From positions 22,779,498-22,843,497 of the forward strand of contig CM075767.1 in NCBI GenBank assembly GCA_037974665.1: a stretch of DNA of 64,000 bases, given 5' to 3'. A program made the translations under genes and the position numbers. The notes beneath the pieces were generated by a model. It was not told the origin of the DNA, made no database searches, and worked only from the letters and a program-made list of their open reading frames with translations. The stretch's first letter is position 1. Each line of letters opens with the position of its first letter. The stretch is from Ehretia macrophylla. Taxonomy: Eukaryota > Streptophyta > Magnoliopsida > Boraginales > Ehretiaceae. Shown in pieces: positions 1 to 12,901 of the stretch.

Positions 1-16
1 ATGTGGCTTTTGTTGT

Positions 17-789
17 ATGTACATGAAGAGATCTCCAACTATTGTCTCTTGTACTCACGATCTATTCGGCAAATTGAAAGATTTACAACACTTGTCACTT
101 AAGGAGTGCTTGCAACTTGCTCCACAGAGCAGATCTCGTGATCAATTCCTAGTGGCCTTCAGGGATTGGGTACTCTTTCTCTCTCTATATGTTCGTACGT
201 GTGGGGAAGGGGTGTTATATGGCATGGAAACTAACAGTATTGTTTTTTTTCTTTTTGTTTTTTTGTGGGCATGTACATAAAGCGATTTGTGTTAAACGTT
301 TTATGTACTAGGCAGGAAGTGGTGCAAGTTTATCTCCCATGGATTGAAATTCCAGATTGGTTATTACATCAGAGTAGATGGGGTCATGCGACAATTACTT
401 TATCTCCATCTTGGTTTAGTGATAAACTTCGAGGATTCGCTTTATGTGCTAACACTCAATGCTTCAGATTCGAATTGCATACTTGTAATGGTCTGGTCTC
501 CTTAGGTGGTGATTATGACGTGGAAGGTACTGCCTTTTTGTATATACCCATTGGTACAATTACAAGTGGCAGAGATCAGTGGAAAGACCAAAAGGACTCT
601 TTCCTATTTGAGGTCACTAATCATAGAGATGTTACCTCATGGGGAATCCGTTTAATGTACGAAGATGATCAGGATATTAGTCATCTCACAATTGCAAATG
701 AGGAGAAAGTGTACTGGAAATCGAGATTGAAGGTTTCTGTTGCACCAAGGAATCATGAGAAGAAAGAGGTGTTCCCTGAAATACCCTAA
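17..789 (+). CDS. 3' end of a TNL immune receptor (unit A), partial
   Basis: Two exons are seen, 17-169 (open to the left) and 316-789, joined by a 146-bp GT-AG intron (170-315) with phase 0 on both sides. The last exon encodes the post-LRR C-JID beta-sandwich of dicot TNLs; it begins EVVQVYLPWIEIPDWL and contains SFLFEVTN and SWGIRLMYE. The family are intracellular receptors in which LRR plus C-JID read the pathogen effector and the TIR acts as an NADase. The first exon is odd: its start matches TNL-C exon 5 (52952-53074), its middle matches the end of the LRR exon (GKLKDLQHLSLKECLQL), and its end matches exon 5 again. TIR, NBS and most LRRs lie outside the window, so I cannot tell whether this gene is intact. 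The final exon is open with no stop before 789. Confidence 0.72.
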
Positions 790-3339
790 CACACCTACTT
801 CTTAAACTCTTTGGTAGATACATAGATATAGATTTGATACTTCATCCCAGGCTATTTTTGTTTGGTTACAACTAATTAACTAAATGCTTTTTTGGACAGA
901 GATTGTACATTAGAGAATAAAAGAGCACGTCCTTTTCTTTTTTTTCTTTTTTTTGGCTTTAAATGATTGTGACTTCTTCGCATACCAAATATATAACATT
1001 TCACATATCAAATATATATGAAAACGATTGGAATTCACATATGGGTTATGAGTAATGATGCAAAAAAGTGTTGATTAAAGTACTCAGATACTTTGGTACC
1101 ATAACTCCATGCAACTATCAGGAACTACGTTTGGGTTATGAATTATGATTCACACCAAGTGTTTGATGAAGTTACTCAACCACTTTATCACCACGATTCC
1201 ACTGTAGCTATCAAAATTCACATATGGGGTATAAACAATGATCCATGGAATTGTTTAGAGCATTTTTATTTGAAGGATTAAGTTTCTTGTGCGTTACTTT
1301 TGCTTATGAAACTTTTCAGTGAGTTGATGATGAACATGAGGATAAATGTTATGATTTTTACCTAAATATTAAAAGCATGTTTGCTACCAAATTGAGTGAG
1401 TTGAGCGCTCTTTGGAATGCTAAAAACAATGATTCGGAAAAAGAAGATCTTTACCCAAAAAAAACAAAAAAAAAAAAAAAAGAAGAAGAAGAAAAGAAAA
1501 AGACCACCCGTGAAACCCATTTCACAATTTGCAAATTTATAATTAAAATATTAGCCTATTTTGTTCTACCGATTCGAATGAAGGACATTGCAGTCGTTGT
1601 AATGGTCTCATTAATAGTGTTAAGGCAAGTGTGCAACATTTTGAAAAGGTACGAGGGTGTTATGCATTCAAATACTGCATAAGAATAACTAGAATATTTG
1701 ACAAAACCACGGATGAAGCGCATCTCACTCAACATTCAACCCATAAATGCTACTTTCTTTATCCCTCCGGGCATTCTTCTTACAAAACACCCATAAATTA
1801 CTTATCAGAGTAATTTATTATTAGTGTCATTGACTAAAAAAGAAAGAAGAGAAAGTTATATTGTTATCAAACTGGTGGAGGATAATATATCATTACATGC
1901 GAAGTACAGGCCATCATGCAACCAAATGGATACATATTATACGCATTAATCTAGTTCATAGCGTTGTTGTCGACATATTTGTGGATGAGATGAGACTTGG
2001 TCTAAGTTGGCCAATAAAGACCTTTCGGAATAAGGTATGGACATAAGGCATTTTAGCTTAACGCGATTTGCCAAATGAAAAAAAAAAAAAAAACTTTGAA
2101 GGTGGTGGTGATGATATTGAATTCAGGTTTGGATCATTCGTAATATTATGATATTATATATTGTGTGCACTTTTTTTAATAAAGTTGAATACATTAAATT
2201 TTTATGTGAATTATACACAGCTTAATGAATTCTTAAATGGTTAAATACGCATAGAGATAGTACTTTAAATCTTAACTTGGTCAGCTGATACGATATTATG
2301 TTTACTATTAAGCTAAAAAAAAACTAAAATATCATTGTAAATTAATGATAAATTGGTGTCTCGTTAAATTATTATAATTTAAGTGATCCTATGACTATTA
2401 ATCTAAAGATGTTACATCATATTATGAGAGATTCTAAGAAGAGTTAGTCGATTAATTGTTTGATTTACTGACAATTAATGATCACGATCACTTTAACGAA
2501 GTGATAACTAATTGTCGTATGCCAAACATTCAATAGTTGATATATTTCTCATAATGAATCCGAGTCTATTGGATGGCTCACCATTTCCAACTTAACATAA
2601 GGGATCTCTATTTCTAGGAAATATATAGTGAATGTGTAAATAAGACTTTAAGAAAATAACACACAAGTTGAAGAAAAAAAGGGTTCGAACAACTAAAAGC
2701 TTGTTCAATCAGAAAATTATTTGTCTAGAAATTTAATCATAATGAATTAGTGTAATAAAATCTCTGGAAAAGTATAACGATTGAGAAATTAGCTTATTTT
2801 TTTGTTTATCATGATTATGTGAATAATGTAAAGTTGCAATTTCCTTTCCTCAAACTTCTCACTCATACTTTAATTTCTCAATTTTTTCATCTCTCCCCTT
2901 TTTTTTAACACAAGAATTGAAAGGAGGTCTAATTACTGTTGTGAAATTCTAATGGTATCTCAATACACATGGTAGCTCAATACAAAGTAACTTGTTGATT
3001 AATCTAAAAGATTTTTCACCCTTCCAGCCTTCCTATTTTTCTATACGAGTCGAAGACATTTCAATGGTTGTCATTGTAGTTCCAGTATTCTTTGTAATTA
3101 TGTATTTATTATTTTCTTCGACACCCTCTAAAGAAAATCACCATTTTAACATATTATTTTTCACATTGAAATTCATGAATTCTATGTACCTTCCCTCATT
3201 TTAACTAAATTCAAACAGAACCTAGATCAAGGACTCCAAGTATTGATACACTCGTCCAAATCAGCATCTAATCAGAGTTTGACTTGTAGAAGCAGATAAT
3301 GCTACTATACACTTTGCCACCAAACGTGCGAATATACCA
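790..3339. other. Spacer of unit A, no gene
   Basis: AT-rich sequence between the TNL 3' end and the GAT promoter. It is repeated, with small indels, at 37763-38547 plus 39764-41640 (unit B) and in part at 53728-54600 (unit C). Short open frames here, such as the lysine-rich one near 1377-1682, rest on A-rich runs and are not conserved as proteins between copies. I see no gene. Confidence 0.8.
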
Positions 3340-3400
3340 TATACGCGGCGCCTAGACTTTGCTCATCTTCTCTCTCATGCATAACCACGTATAAATAGTC
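3340..3400 (+). promoter_or_regulatory. Core promoter of GAT-A (orphaned)
   Basis: A block with CGCGGCGCC, then CACGTATAAATAG (TATA box TATAAATA at 3390-3397), is conserved in the same order upstream of all three GAT copies (TATA at 41657-41664 and 55992-55999). In B and C the exon-1 ATG lies 185-189 bp past the TATA box. In unit A the transcribed 5' UTR and exon 1 behind it are deleted, so the promoter no longer leads into a start codon. Confidence 0.6.
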
Positions 3401-4260
3401 ATACACATGCGCCAGACACAAGCTCATGATCGTTTTTGACAATCAATTCCCTCAACTGATAGGCATATTGCTGTTCATATATTACTGTCTCATCTGCTGA
3501 GCTAGTATTCAGCTTTGTATTTTGATTTGCACGATATATTAATTGTAATTTGCAAAACTGAAGAAGCATAGTTGTAACTTGTCCAAACATGAATATTTTC
3601 TTGTTACACAATACAATTGTAGCACATTGATAAATCAGGACTCCCAAAACAAGTATATAAAATTTTATGTTATTTCACCTAACTTAATTGGTTTAAATCA
3701 TACCATTATTTTTACATGGTATCAGAGAGACAGACCTTTTTAGTCATTTCTATCCACGTGTGACCTATCTCTGCCCTACCGACTAACTTGCCTCAATGTG
3801 AATCACGTATTCAAAAAGCTTAGTTCTTCAAATCGGGTCACAAATCAAAACAAGTAGTATCAGTACTTGCAAGATGCTTATATAAGATTCTAGACTATTA
3901 CACCTAACACCAATTAGTTTTAGGATATCTGTTCTTGGACATATATATATGTACATATGGATGTTTGGTGCTTTAATTAATCCACCAATGCCAGCATGTT
4001 TGTGTAATATTTTCTATTTCTTTAGTGTTCTTTAACGTTCACAGAAGAAGTTATTCATACGTTTGTTTGTATAAAGCAGTCACAAGATCTGTGTAATCAA
4101 TAACCTGTAAACCCTTGATCATGATTCCAGAAGTCTATATCAATGTGTAGTAACAAGAAATTAAGTACAATTAATACTAATCACCACCAAAAAAGGAAAA
4201 AAGTTACAAATCTGTCAGGACAATTCGTTTTCATTTTTCGTTTCTATGAACTGTGAATAG

Positions 4261-5300
4261 GTGAATATCATCTGGATCTAATAGTAAGCTATGGAGCTGT
4301 ACCTGTCATTGTTCCAAGAGTTAGCGGAGTCCATATGCTGCTAGAAAGCTTCGAACCAATTCATGGCGTTCTACTTTGTGAGGGAGAAGATATCGATCCA
4401 TCACTTTATGATGCAGAATTGTCTGGATTCTCACCTGATGAACTCGAAGAGATCAAGAAACTGCACGCAAGTGACACTGCCATTGACCGTGAAAAGGACT
4501 CAATTGAATTAAGACTTGCAAAGCTTTGCCTGGAAAGAAACATACCATACCTGGGCATATGCAGAGGCTCTCAAGTTCTCAATGTTGCATGGTGTGGAAT
4601 CCTGTATGATGACTTTGAGAAAGAACTTTCCAAGAAATGTCCAGAACGAGAGGGAGTAGCTCACATAAACTACGAAGATTATGATGGTCACAGGCATGTG
4701 GTGAAAGTAGTAAAAGACACACCATTGGATCAATGGTTTAAAGATTCACTAGATGGAGAAAAGATGGAACTTTGGGTGAATAGTTATCATCACCAAGGTG
4801 TTAAAAGGTTAGCTCAGCGTTTTGTTCCAATGGCTTTTGCTCCTGATGGTCTAATTGAAGGGTTCTATGATCCTGATGCCTACAACCCTGAAGAGGGAAA
4901 ATTCAATATGGGTCTGCAATTTCATCCTGAACGAATGCATCGTTCAGATTCAGAAGCTTTTGATTATCCAGGATGTTCATTAGCATACCAGGTATTGAAT
5001 GAATTTGTTTCCTTACCATCAAGATTATTTTGGGACAGATTGGAAGAACTAGAAGATTCTACCTCTAGAAAGCGCCTACACCTAAGGGCAATGAACAAAC
5101 AACAGATGAAGTTCTAATTATCTGCTCATTTGCAGGAATTTGTAAAAGCTGTAATATCTTATAAGAAGAAACTTAATGGTTCAGCATATATTGCTAAAGG
5201 TCTAAAGTTTGATCAGGAATTGGAGACGAAGAGAAAGAACATCATTCGAAGTTTCTCAATTGCAAAAAACATATATAGCATGTGCAATGGAACTTGTTAG
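4261..5300 (+). pseudogene. GAT1_2.1: GAT1_2.1-like glutamine amidotransferase, copy A, broken at both ends
   Basis: Class-I glutamine amidotransferase (peptidase C26-like) of the Arabidopsis GAT1_2.1 type, which takes the amide off glutamine. Exon 2 is 4261-4991 and exon 3 starts at 5136; both junctions fit GT-AG and match copy C. Exon 2 is fully open and holds the nucleophile motif [10 protein letters not shown] and the His-Glu motif LQFHPER, so the catalytic core is intact. Exon 1 and the 5' UTR are missing: unit A runs from the TATA region straight to sequence that in B and C lies in intron 1. Exon 3 matches copy C up to about 5291; then a copia LTR begins (TGTTAGG, 5295) and adds a stop at 5298-5300. 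The final exon (59746-59961 in copy C) is absent. An internal ATG at 4335 leaves 260 codons, but a functional product is unlikely. Confidence 0.88.
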
Positions 5301-5505
5301 GACAGTTGCAAAGTCAACTCAAATCACCAATCATTCATGAAGATTTTACTCCTCCAATTCATCTCCTTCCTCATTTAGCAGATATGTATCACTAGTCTTT
5401 AGGCTGTAATTTTACTTTGTCCATATTGGGCTCAACAAACTCTTGTATAAATACTGTAACCCGTAGCTGAATGAAATACACAGTTCATATTTTCTCTGTC
5501 TCTAT
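5295..5505 (+). repeat. 5' LTR of E1
   Basis: About 210 bp, beginning TGTTAGGACAG, with a TATA-like TATAAATA near 5449 and ending just before the primer-binding site at 5507. There is no second LTR to fix the exact end. Confidence 0.6.
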
Positions 5506-7660
5506 ATGGTATCACAGCTTGCTTAACTCCAACGAGTACTAAGATCCTTGATCCGCTGCCCTCCTTATTTTTTTTTTTTCCTCTCAACCTCCAAGCCATC
5601 AAGATGACTGAACACAGTTCTGCAACACCAACCTCAACAATACCAGCCCCACCACAGCCAAACACGACTGTTACCTCTATGATCAATCACACCACCCTTA
5701 TTTCCTTCAATGCAGCCGCTCAACTTCCTGTCAAATTGACACAAGACAACTACTCCTCATGGAAGGCTCAATTTGTTGCGTTGTTTTTCAGCTATGACCT
5801 GCTTGGTTTCATAGATGGCACCAAACCTTGTCCATCTGCAACTGTCACAGTTGATGGAACATGAACACCGAACCCAGAGTACATACTCTGGATGCGACAA
5901 GATAAACTTCTATTTCATGGAATAATCTCATCCCTCTCGGACCGTGTTTTACCACGCACAACTTCAGCCAAAAGCTCGGCTGAAGCGTGGGATCGATTGG
6001 CCAAATTATATGCCAACTCCTCATCGTCTAGGACCATGGGGTTGATGGAACGCCTCACCAACATCAGTCGTGGCTCGCAAGCAGTGGCTGACTATCTCAG
6101 CACCATTCGTGGTATAGTAGATGATCTAGCACTAATTGATCAACCACTCTCAAACTCACACTTAGTCAATTATGTGCTTAATGGTATCGGCCCCGAATTT
6201 AAAGAAATTGCTGCTGCAGTAAGAGCACGAGACTCTGTCATTAGATTTGAAGAGCTTCACGATAAACTCGTTGAGTACGAGCTTTATCTAAAACACGAAG
6301 AAAGTCGACACAATAGCCCTCTCACTGCAAACGCTGCTCGTGTCACCAATTCTAAATCTGGCAACCAGTGGAAGAAAAATAATCAATCACATAATGGGAA
6401 TCAATCCTCATTCACCAACAATGGCCACCGATAGAATAATAATGGGACAAATTCAAACAATAACAATGCTGGCAACAACTTCCGCAACAATCCTTATGCC
6501 AACATCATTTGTCAATTTTGTGACAAACGAGGCCACACTGCTTGTGTTTGCCACACGGCACAGCGCCTCATGCAACAACCTATAGCCAATCCCACTACAA
6601 CTAGTAACACTGGTCCTTCATCCAATTGGCTACTCGACACCGGAGCCTCACACCATGTCACTTCTGACTTGAACAATCTCTCAATTCGTAACCCCTATGA
6701 AGGTCCAGATGACATCATAATTGGTGATGGCACAGGTCTCCGTATCACCCACACGGGTTCTTCTAAACTCTCCACCCCATCTTGATCTTTTTCCCTCTCC
6801 AATGTCTTATGTGAACCTTCTATGCATCAAAATTTAATTTCTGTTTCGCAATTTTGTGCCACAAATAATGCATCAATTGAATTTTTTCCTTCGTCTTTTT
6901 GTGTGAAGGATCTAGCTACGGGGGCACTTCTCGCACGAGGACAGAGTAAGAACAACGTTTATGAATGGCCAAGCCACACTGGAACTCATTTTATGGTGAA
7001 ACAAGCATGTATTGGAATCAAAACAACCATTGATCGTTGGCATGATAGACTTGGCCATCCCGCCTCCCAAATTCTCAATCATATTATTTCCCACTCCAAT
7101 CTCTCTATTAAATCGAGTCAATCAAAGTCTGTTTTTTGTGATTCCTGTAAGTGCAACAAAAGTCACCGTTTACCATATGGTGTTTCCACATTAGAAAGTC
7201 ATCGTCCTTCAGATTTAATTTATACGGATGTATAGGGACCTTCTCCAATTAGATCTATGGATGGTTACTCTTTCTATGTTACCTTTGTCGGTCACTTCAC
7301 CAAATACTCATGGCTATTTCCATTGGCCCACAAATCTGATGTTTTCTCTATTTTTCCAAAATTCAAGTGTATGGTTGAAAAATACTTTCGTACCTCTATC
7401 AAAACAATTTATTCTGATGGTGGAAAAGAATACCAAGGACTAAAATCTATGTGTGAAAACAATGGCATACAACATCTAGTCTCTCCACCTTACACGCCTC
7501 AACACATAGCATCCGCTGAGTGACGACATCGTCATGTTGTCAAAACTGGTTTGACCTTACTTCATCGTGCCTCTCTTCCATTGTCTTTATGGTCCTTTGC
7601 ATTCAAAACTGCTGTTTACCTTATAAAGAGAGTCCCTACCCCGATTCTCCACCACTTATC

Positions 7661-8177
7661 TGTGAGTTGGTTAAAGCTCACTTCCAGCCTTTGGTCAAAA
7701 GAAAACAAAAAACAATGGAAAATGAAGAAAAGTATTTGGTTGCAAAGTTAGGCACACACAATTTTGGATTGATTTCACACTACATGTGGGAAGACTTTTT
7801 GTGCAAAATGAGCCTATAAATAGAGGCTCATGCTTTACCATTTGTGCATCACCAAAACATTCCAAATTAGAGAGAAAACACAAGATTTCTCTTGAGTATT
7901 TTTCTTCCTCTTTTGTTGTTCTATATTTGTGAGTGAGAGTTAGTTTCTCCTATTATTTGAGAGAGTGATATTGTTCTCTCCTTATATTAGAGAGAAGGTT
8001 ATTGTAAAATACTCCACATCATAATGAAATCCTCCATTACTTGCCCGTGATTTTTCCCTCGATTTGTTTGAGGGTTTTCCACGTAAATCTTGTGTCTCTA
8101 CTTTCTCTGTTCTCATTCATATTTTAGCTGCGTGATACTGTTTGTCCACGACCATTCCGCTACGCCGATACCCAACA
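7661..8177 (+). repeat. 5' LTR of E2
   Basis: 517 bp, TGTGAGTTGG...GATACCCAACA, with TATA-like CTATAAATAG near 7815. A diverged relative of its 3' part sits at 42527-42874. Confidence 0.93.
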
Positions 8178-8406
8178 GTGGTATCAGAGCCGCTGGTTAT
8201 GAGTCATTGGTATACATACGGGGTTACTGTTCACAGTTACTATTCATGCATACGGTATAGTACTACTTACCTATACAGTATCAACACTATTTTCGTATAC
8301 AGTTTTGGTACTATTCACCTATACGATACTATTCACTTAAATAGTACTATTCACAATAAAATAGTGGGAGCCGGTTCAAGTTACAAAGCAGATCGTTGTT
8401 AATACT

Positions 8407-11400
8407 ATGGCGGCAAAATTTGAAATCGAGAAGTTCAACGGGAGAATATTTTCCTTATGGAAATTGAAGATGAAGGCAATCTTGAGAAAGGAGAATTGCT
8501 TGGCAGCAATTGGAGACAGACCAGCGGAGGTGACGGACGACAAGTAGAAAGAGATGGATGACAACGCTATGGCTAATCTGCATCTGGCATTGGTAGATTC
8601 GGTATTGTCAAGCATTGAGGAAAAGAAGTCAGCAAAAGAAATTTGGGATGCGCTGACCAAACTGTATGAGGTCAAGTCACTTCACAACAAGATTTTCTTG
8701 AAGAGGAGATTCTACACCCTTCGGATAAGTGAGTCCACATCAGTGACAGATCACATCAATACCTTAAATACGTTATTCTCTCAATTGACTGCAATTGGGC
8801 ATAAAATAGCGGAGCTTGAACGTGCAGAAATTCTACGTCAAAGTATACCTGATTCGTATGATCAACTCATCATTAGTTATTATAACAATGTTCTTTTAGA
8901 TTATGTTATTTTTGATGATGTTGCAGTCGTTGTTCTGGAAGAGGAATCTAGGCGCAAAAGTAAGGAAGACAGAATCGAAAGTTCACAACAAACAGAGGCA
9001 TTATCAATGGTAAGAGGTAGTTCAACGGAACATGGCTCTAGTGGGAGCAACAACCATGGTAGATCAAAATCAAGGAGTAGAAAGAATATCAAATGCTACA
9101 ACTGTGGCATGAAAGGGCACTTCAAGAAGGATTGTTGGAGCAACAAAAAGAATCCCGAGGTGACAAATTCTCAGGGATGTGTGGCGACTGCACCAGATGA
9201 TAGAGATATTTTATACAGCGAAGTAGCAACTGTATCAAAAGGCAGAAAGGAGCTCACTGATGCTTGGATAATGGATTCGGGAGCAACATGACATATGACC
9301 TCTCGTAGAGAATGGTTCTACACCTATGAACCTGTCTCTGGAAGATCTGTGTACATGGGTAATGATCATGCCTTGGATATTGCTGGTATTGGTACCGTCA
9401 AAATTAAAATGTATGATGGTACCATTTGCACCATTCAAGGGGTACGACACGTGAAGGGCTTGAAGAAGAACCTATTGTCCATTGGACAATTGAATGACCT
9501 TGGCTGCAAGACCCATATCGAGGATGGGATCATGAAGGTTGTCAAATGAGCGCTTGTGGTGATCAAGGCAGAAAAGAGCGGGGTAAATCTATACATGCTT
9601 TTGGGAGATACATTGCAGGAGGCAGATGTATCAGTTGCATCAGCCGGTCAAGAAGAATCAACTATAATGTGGCATCGTAGATTGGGCCACATGACAGAAC
9701 GAGGCTTGAAGATTCTCGCTGAACGTAATCTCCTACCCGAGCTCAAGACAGTAAACTTACCTTTTTGTGAGCACTATGTTACCAGTAAGCAGCATAGATT
9801 GAAATTTGGGAGATCTACTGCCAGAAGCAAACACATTTTAGACTTAATCCATTTAGACGTTTGGGAATCACCGGTTTTGTCCCTAGGAAGAACCAAATAC
9901 TTGGTATCATTTATTGATGATTACTCCAGGAGACTGTGGGTATATCCAATCAAGAATAAGTCAGATATGTTTCCAGTATTCAAAACTTTCAAAGCGCTGG
10001 TGGAACTTGAATCCAGGAAAAGATCAAGTGTTTGAGGATGGACAACGGAGGAGAATACACTGACAGGAGCTTCTTGGCATTTTGCAAGCAAGAGGGTATT
10101 CAGAGGCAATTTACTGTTGCACATACACCTCAGCAAAATGGTATAGCAGAGCGGATGAACAGAACTCTTCTTGAAAGAATGAGAGCTATGTTGGAAACTG
10201 CAGGTCTAGCCAAATCATTTTGGGCAGAAGCAGCTAGAACTGCCTGTTACGTGATAAACTGGTCACCGTCAACTGCAATTGGGTTAAAGACACCAATGGA
10301 AATATGGACTGAAAAACCTGCAGATTATTCTACCTTGCACATATTTGGGTGTCCGACATATGTGATGTATGGTTCCCAAGAAAGAACAAAGCTGGATCCA
10401 AAATTCAGAAAATGTGTATTCTTGGAAAATGCTGATGGTGTTAAGGGGTATTGCCTGTGGGATTCCACTGCCCACAAGGTTGTCATCAGCAGAGATGTGA
10501 TATTTCCAGAAGATAAACTGCAAAGTGAAGCAATAGCAACACTTCAAAGGAGACTACTACAATACAAATTGAAGATAAGTCAGAACAAGGAGATGCTTCT
10601 TCTGAAGCTGCACCGGAGCACGAGGAACAAGAACCAGATAATGCTGAGGTTATAGAAGTCCGACATTCATTGCGTCAGACAACAAGACCAACTTGGCATT
10701 CAAATTTTATCATGGCGAGCAATGTTGCATATTGTCTTCTAATGGAGGATGGAGAGCCATCTACCTTTCACGAGGCTATAAAAAGCCCCGATGTTGCCCT
10801 GTGGATGACAGTAATGCAAGAAGAAATTGAAGCTCTACATAGAAACAAGACGTGGGAGCTTGTTCCACTACCACCTGGACGGAAAGCCATTGGTAACAAA
10901 TGAGTCTACAAGATCAAGCGAATTGGTAATGACCAAGTGGAGTGATATCGTACAAGACTGGTGGTGAAAGGATATGCTCAGAAAGAAGGAATTGACTTCA
11001 ACGAGATATTTTCTCCTGTGGTAAGACTTATAACTATCAGAGTAGTCTTGGCCATGTGTGTTGTGTTAGACTTACATCTATAACAGTTAGATGTAAAGAC
11101 GAATTTTCTTCATGGTGAGCTTGAAGAAGAGATTTACATGCTTCAACCAAAAGGTTTTGTTGAGAAAGAAAAAGAAAACTTGGTTTGCAGGTTGACCAAA
11201 TCTCTGTACGGTTTAAAGTAGGCGCCAAGGTGTTGGTACAAGAGATTTGATTCCTTCGTGATTAGCCTCGGGTACAACAGACTCAATTCAGACCATTGTA
11301 CGTACTACAAGAGGTTTGGCGATGATGATTTTATCATTCTGCTATTGTACATAGACGACATGCTGGTAGCAGGTCCCAGTAAAGATCGGGTCCAAGAACT

Positions 11401-12280
11401 GAAGGCACAGTTGGCTGAGGAGTTTGATATGAAGGATTTGGGACCAGCAAACAAGATTTTAGGGATGCAAATTCACCGAGATAGAGAAGGCAAGAATGTA
11501 TGGATTTCCCAAAAGAATTATTTGAAGAAAATCTTGCGGCGCTTCAATATGCAAAATTGTAAGGAAATCTCGACCCCGCTTCCTGTCAATTACAAATTAT
11601 CCTCAAGTATGTGCCCTAGCACTGAAGCGGAGAGGATAGAAATGTCTCGAGTGCCGTATGCATCAGCAGTGGGAAGTCTCATGTTCGCTATGATATGTAC
11701 GAGACCAGATATTGCTCAAGCAGTTGGTGCGGTCAGTCGGTTCATGGCAAATCCTGGTAGAGAGCATTGGAATGTTGTTAAGAGGATCCTAAGATACATC
11801 AAAGGGACCTCAGATGTTGCATTATGTTTTGAAGGATCAGAATTTACTGTCAAGGGTTTTGTTGATTCGGATTTTACGGGTGATACCGATAAACAGAAGT
11901 CCACTACATGCTATGTGTTTACAGTTACAGGCGGTGTGGTAAGCTGGATATCTAAATTACAAACTATTGTGGCCCTATCTACAACAGAGGCTGAATATAT
12001 GGCAGCTACATAAGCATGTAAAGAAGCAATCTGGATTAAACGGTTAATGGAGGAGCTCGGGCACAAACAAGAGAAAATTCCCTTATTTTGTGACAGTCAG
12101 AGTGCCTTGCACATTGCAAGAAATCCAGCATTTCATTCCAGGACGAAACACATAGGTGTTCAATATCACTTTGTTCGAGAAGTAGTGGAGGAAGGGTGTG
12201 TGGATATGCAGAAGATTCACACCAACGAAAACCTAGCAAATGTCATGACAAAGCCAATCAACGTTGACAAGTTTGTTTAG
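8407..12280 (+). pseudogene. E2 gag-pol polyprotein with many stops
   Basis: Copia order throughout: gag from ATG 8407, zinc knuckle CYNCGMKGHFKKDC (about 9094-9135), protease WIMDSGAT (to 9288), GAG-pre-integrase (WHRRLGHM, about 9670), integrase (about 9840-10300), RT with an intact YIDD box (about 11349), and RNase H to 12280. Breaks include stops at 8545 (TAG), 9289 (TGA) and 9547 (TGA), a frameshift near 10030, and later stops near 10901, 10943, 11083, 11219 and 12011. Most stops are TAG/TAA where the family has CAG/CAA, or TGA/TAG where it has TGG or CGA. That pattern fits C-to-T change at methylated cytosine. Catalytic residues in PR and RT survive, but the frame does not. Confidence 0.88.
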
Positions 12281-12384
12281 AGTAAATCCTCATTTGGCTC
12301 CTCCTAGCAAAGACGTAAGCAACATGGAATTGACAAGTATGGAGAGATTTGAAGATCATCCAAAGTGGGCTTTAAGTGGGAGAA

Positions 12385-12901
12385 TGTGAGTTGGTTAAAG
12401 CTCACCTTGAGCCTTTGGTCAAAAAAAAACAAAAAGTAATGGAAAATGAAGAAAAATATTTGGTTGAAAAGTTAGGCACACACAATTTTGGGTTGATTTC
12501 ACACTACATGTGAGAAGACTTTTTGTGCAAGATGAGCCTATAACTAGAGGCTCATTCTTCACCATTTGTGCATCACCAAAACATTCCAAATTAGAGAGAA
12601 AACGTAAGCTTTCTCTTGAGTATTTTTCTTCCTCTTTTGTTGTTCTATATTTGTGAGTGAGAGTTAGTTTCTCCTATTATTTGAGAGAGTGATATTGTTC
12701 TCTCCTTATATTAGAGAGAAGGTTATTATAAAATACTCCACATCATAGTGAAATCCTCTATTACTTGCCCGTGGTTTTTCCCTCGACTTGTTTGAGGGTT
12801 TTCCACGTAAATCTTGTGTCTCTACTTTCTTTGTTCTCATTCATATTTTAGCTGCGTAATACTGCTTGTCCCCGACCATTCCGCTGCGCCGATACCCAAC
12901 A
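12385..12901 (+). repeat. 3' LTR of E2
   Basis: 517 bp, same ends as the 5' LTR, preceded by the polypurine tract and followed by the TTATC target duplicate. Confidence 0.93.

Larger units (their letters stand above)
7661..12901 (+). mobile_element. Ty1/copia element E2, complete structure, nested in E1
   Basis: Two 517-bp LTRs (7661-8177 and 12385-12901), both TG...CA, enclose a full copia order. The 5-bp target duplication TTATC is exact (7656-7660 and 12902-12906). The primer-binding site TGGTATCAGAGC starts at 8179 and the polypurine tract AGTGGGAGAA lies at 12375-12384. The LTRs differ at roughly 30 positions by eye (about 94% identity), so the insertion is not recent. Confidence 0.95.

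Noticed and set aside
1377-1682. Lysine-rich 101-codon frame
   Set aside because: Created by an A-rich run; the matching unit B sequence (38277-38480) does not keep the frame.
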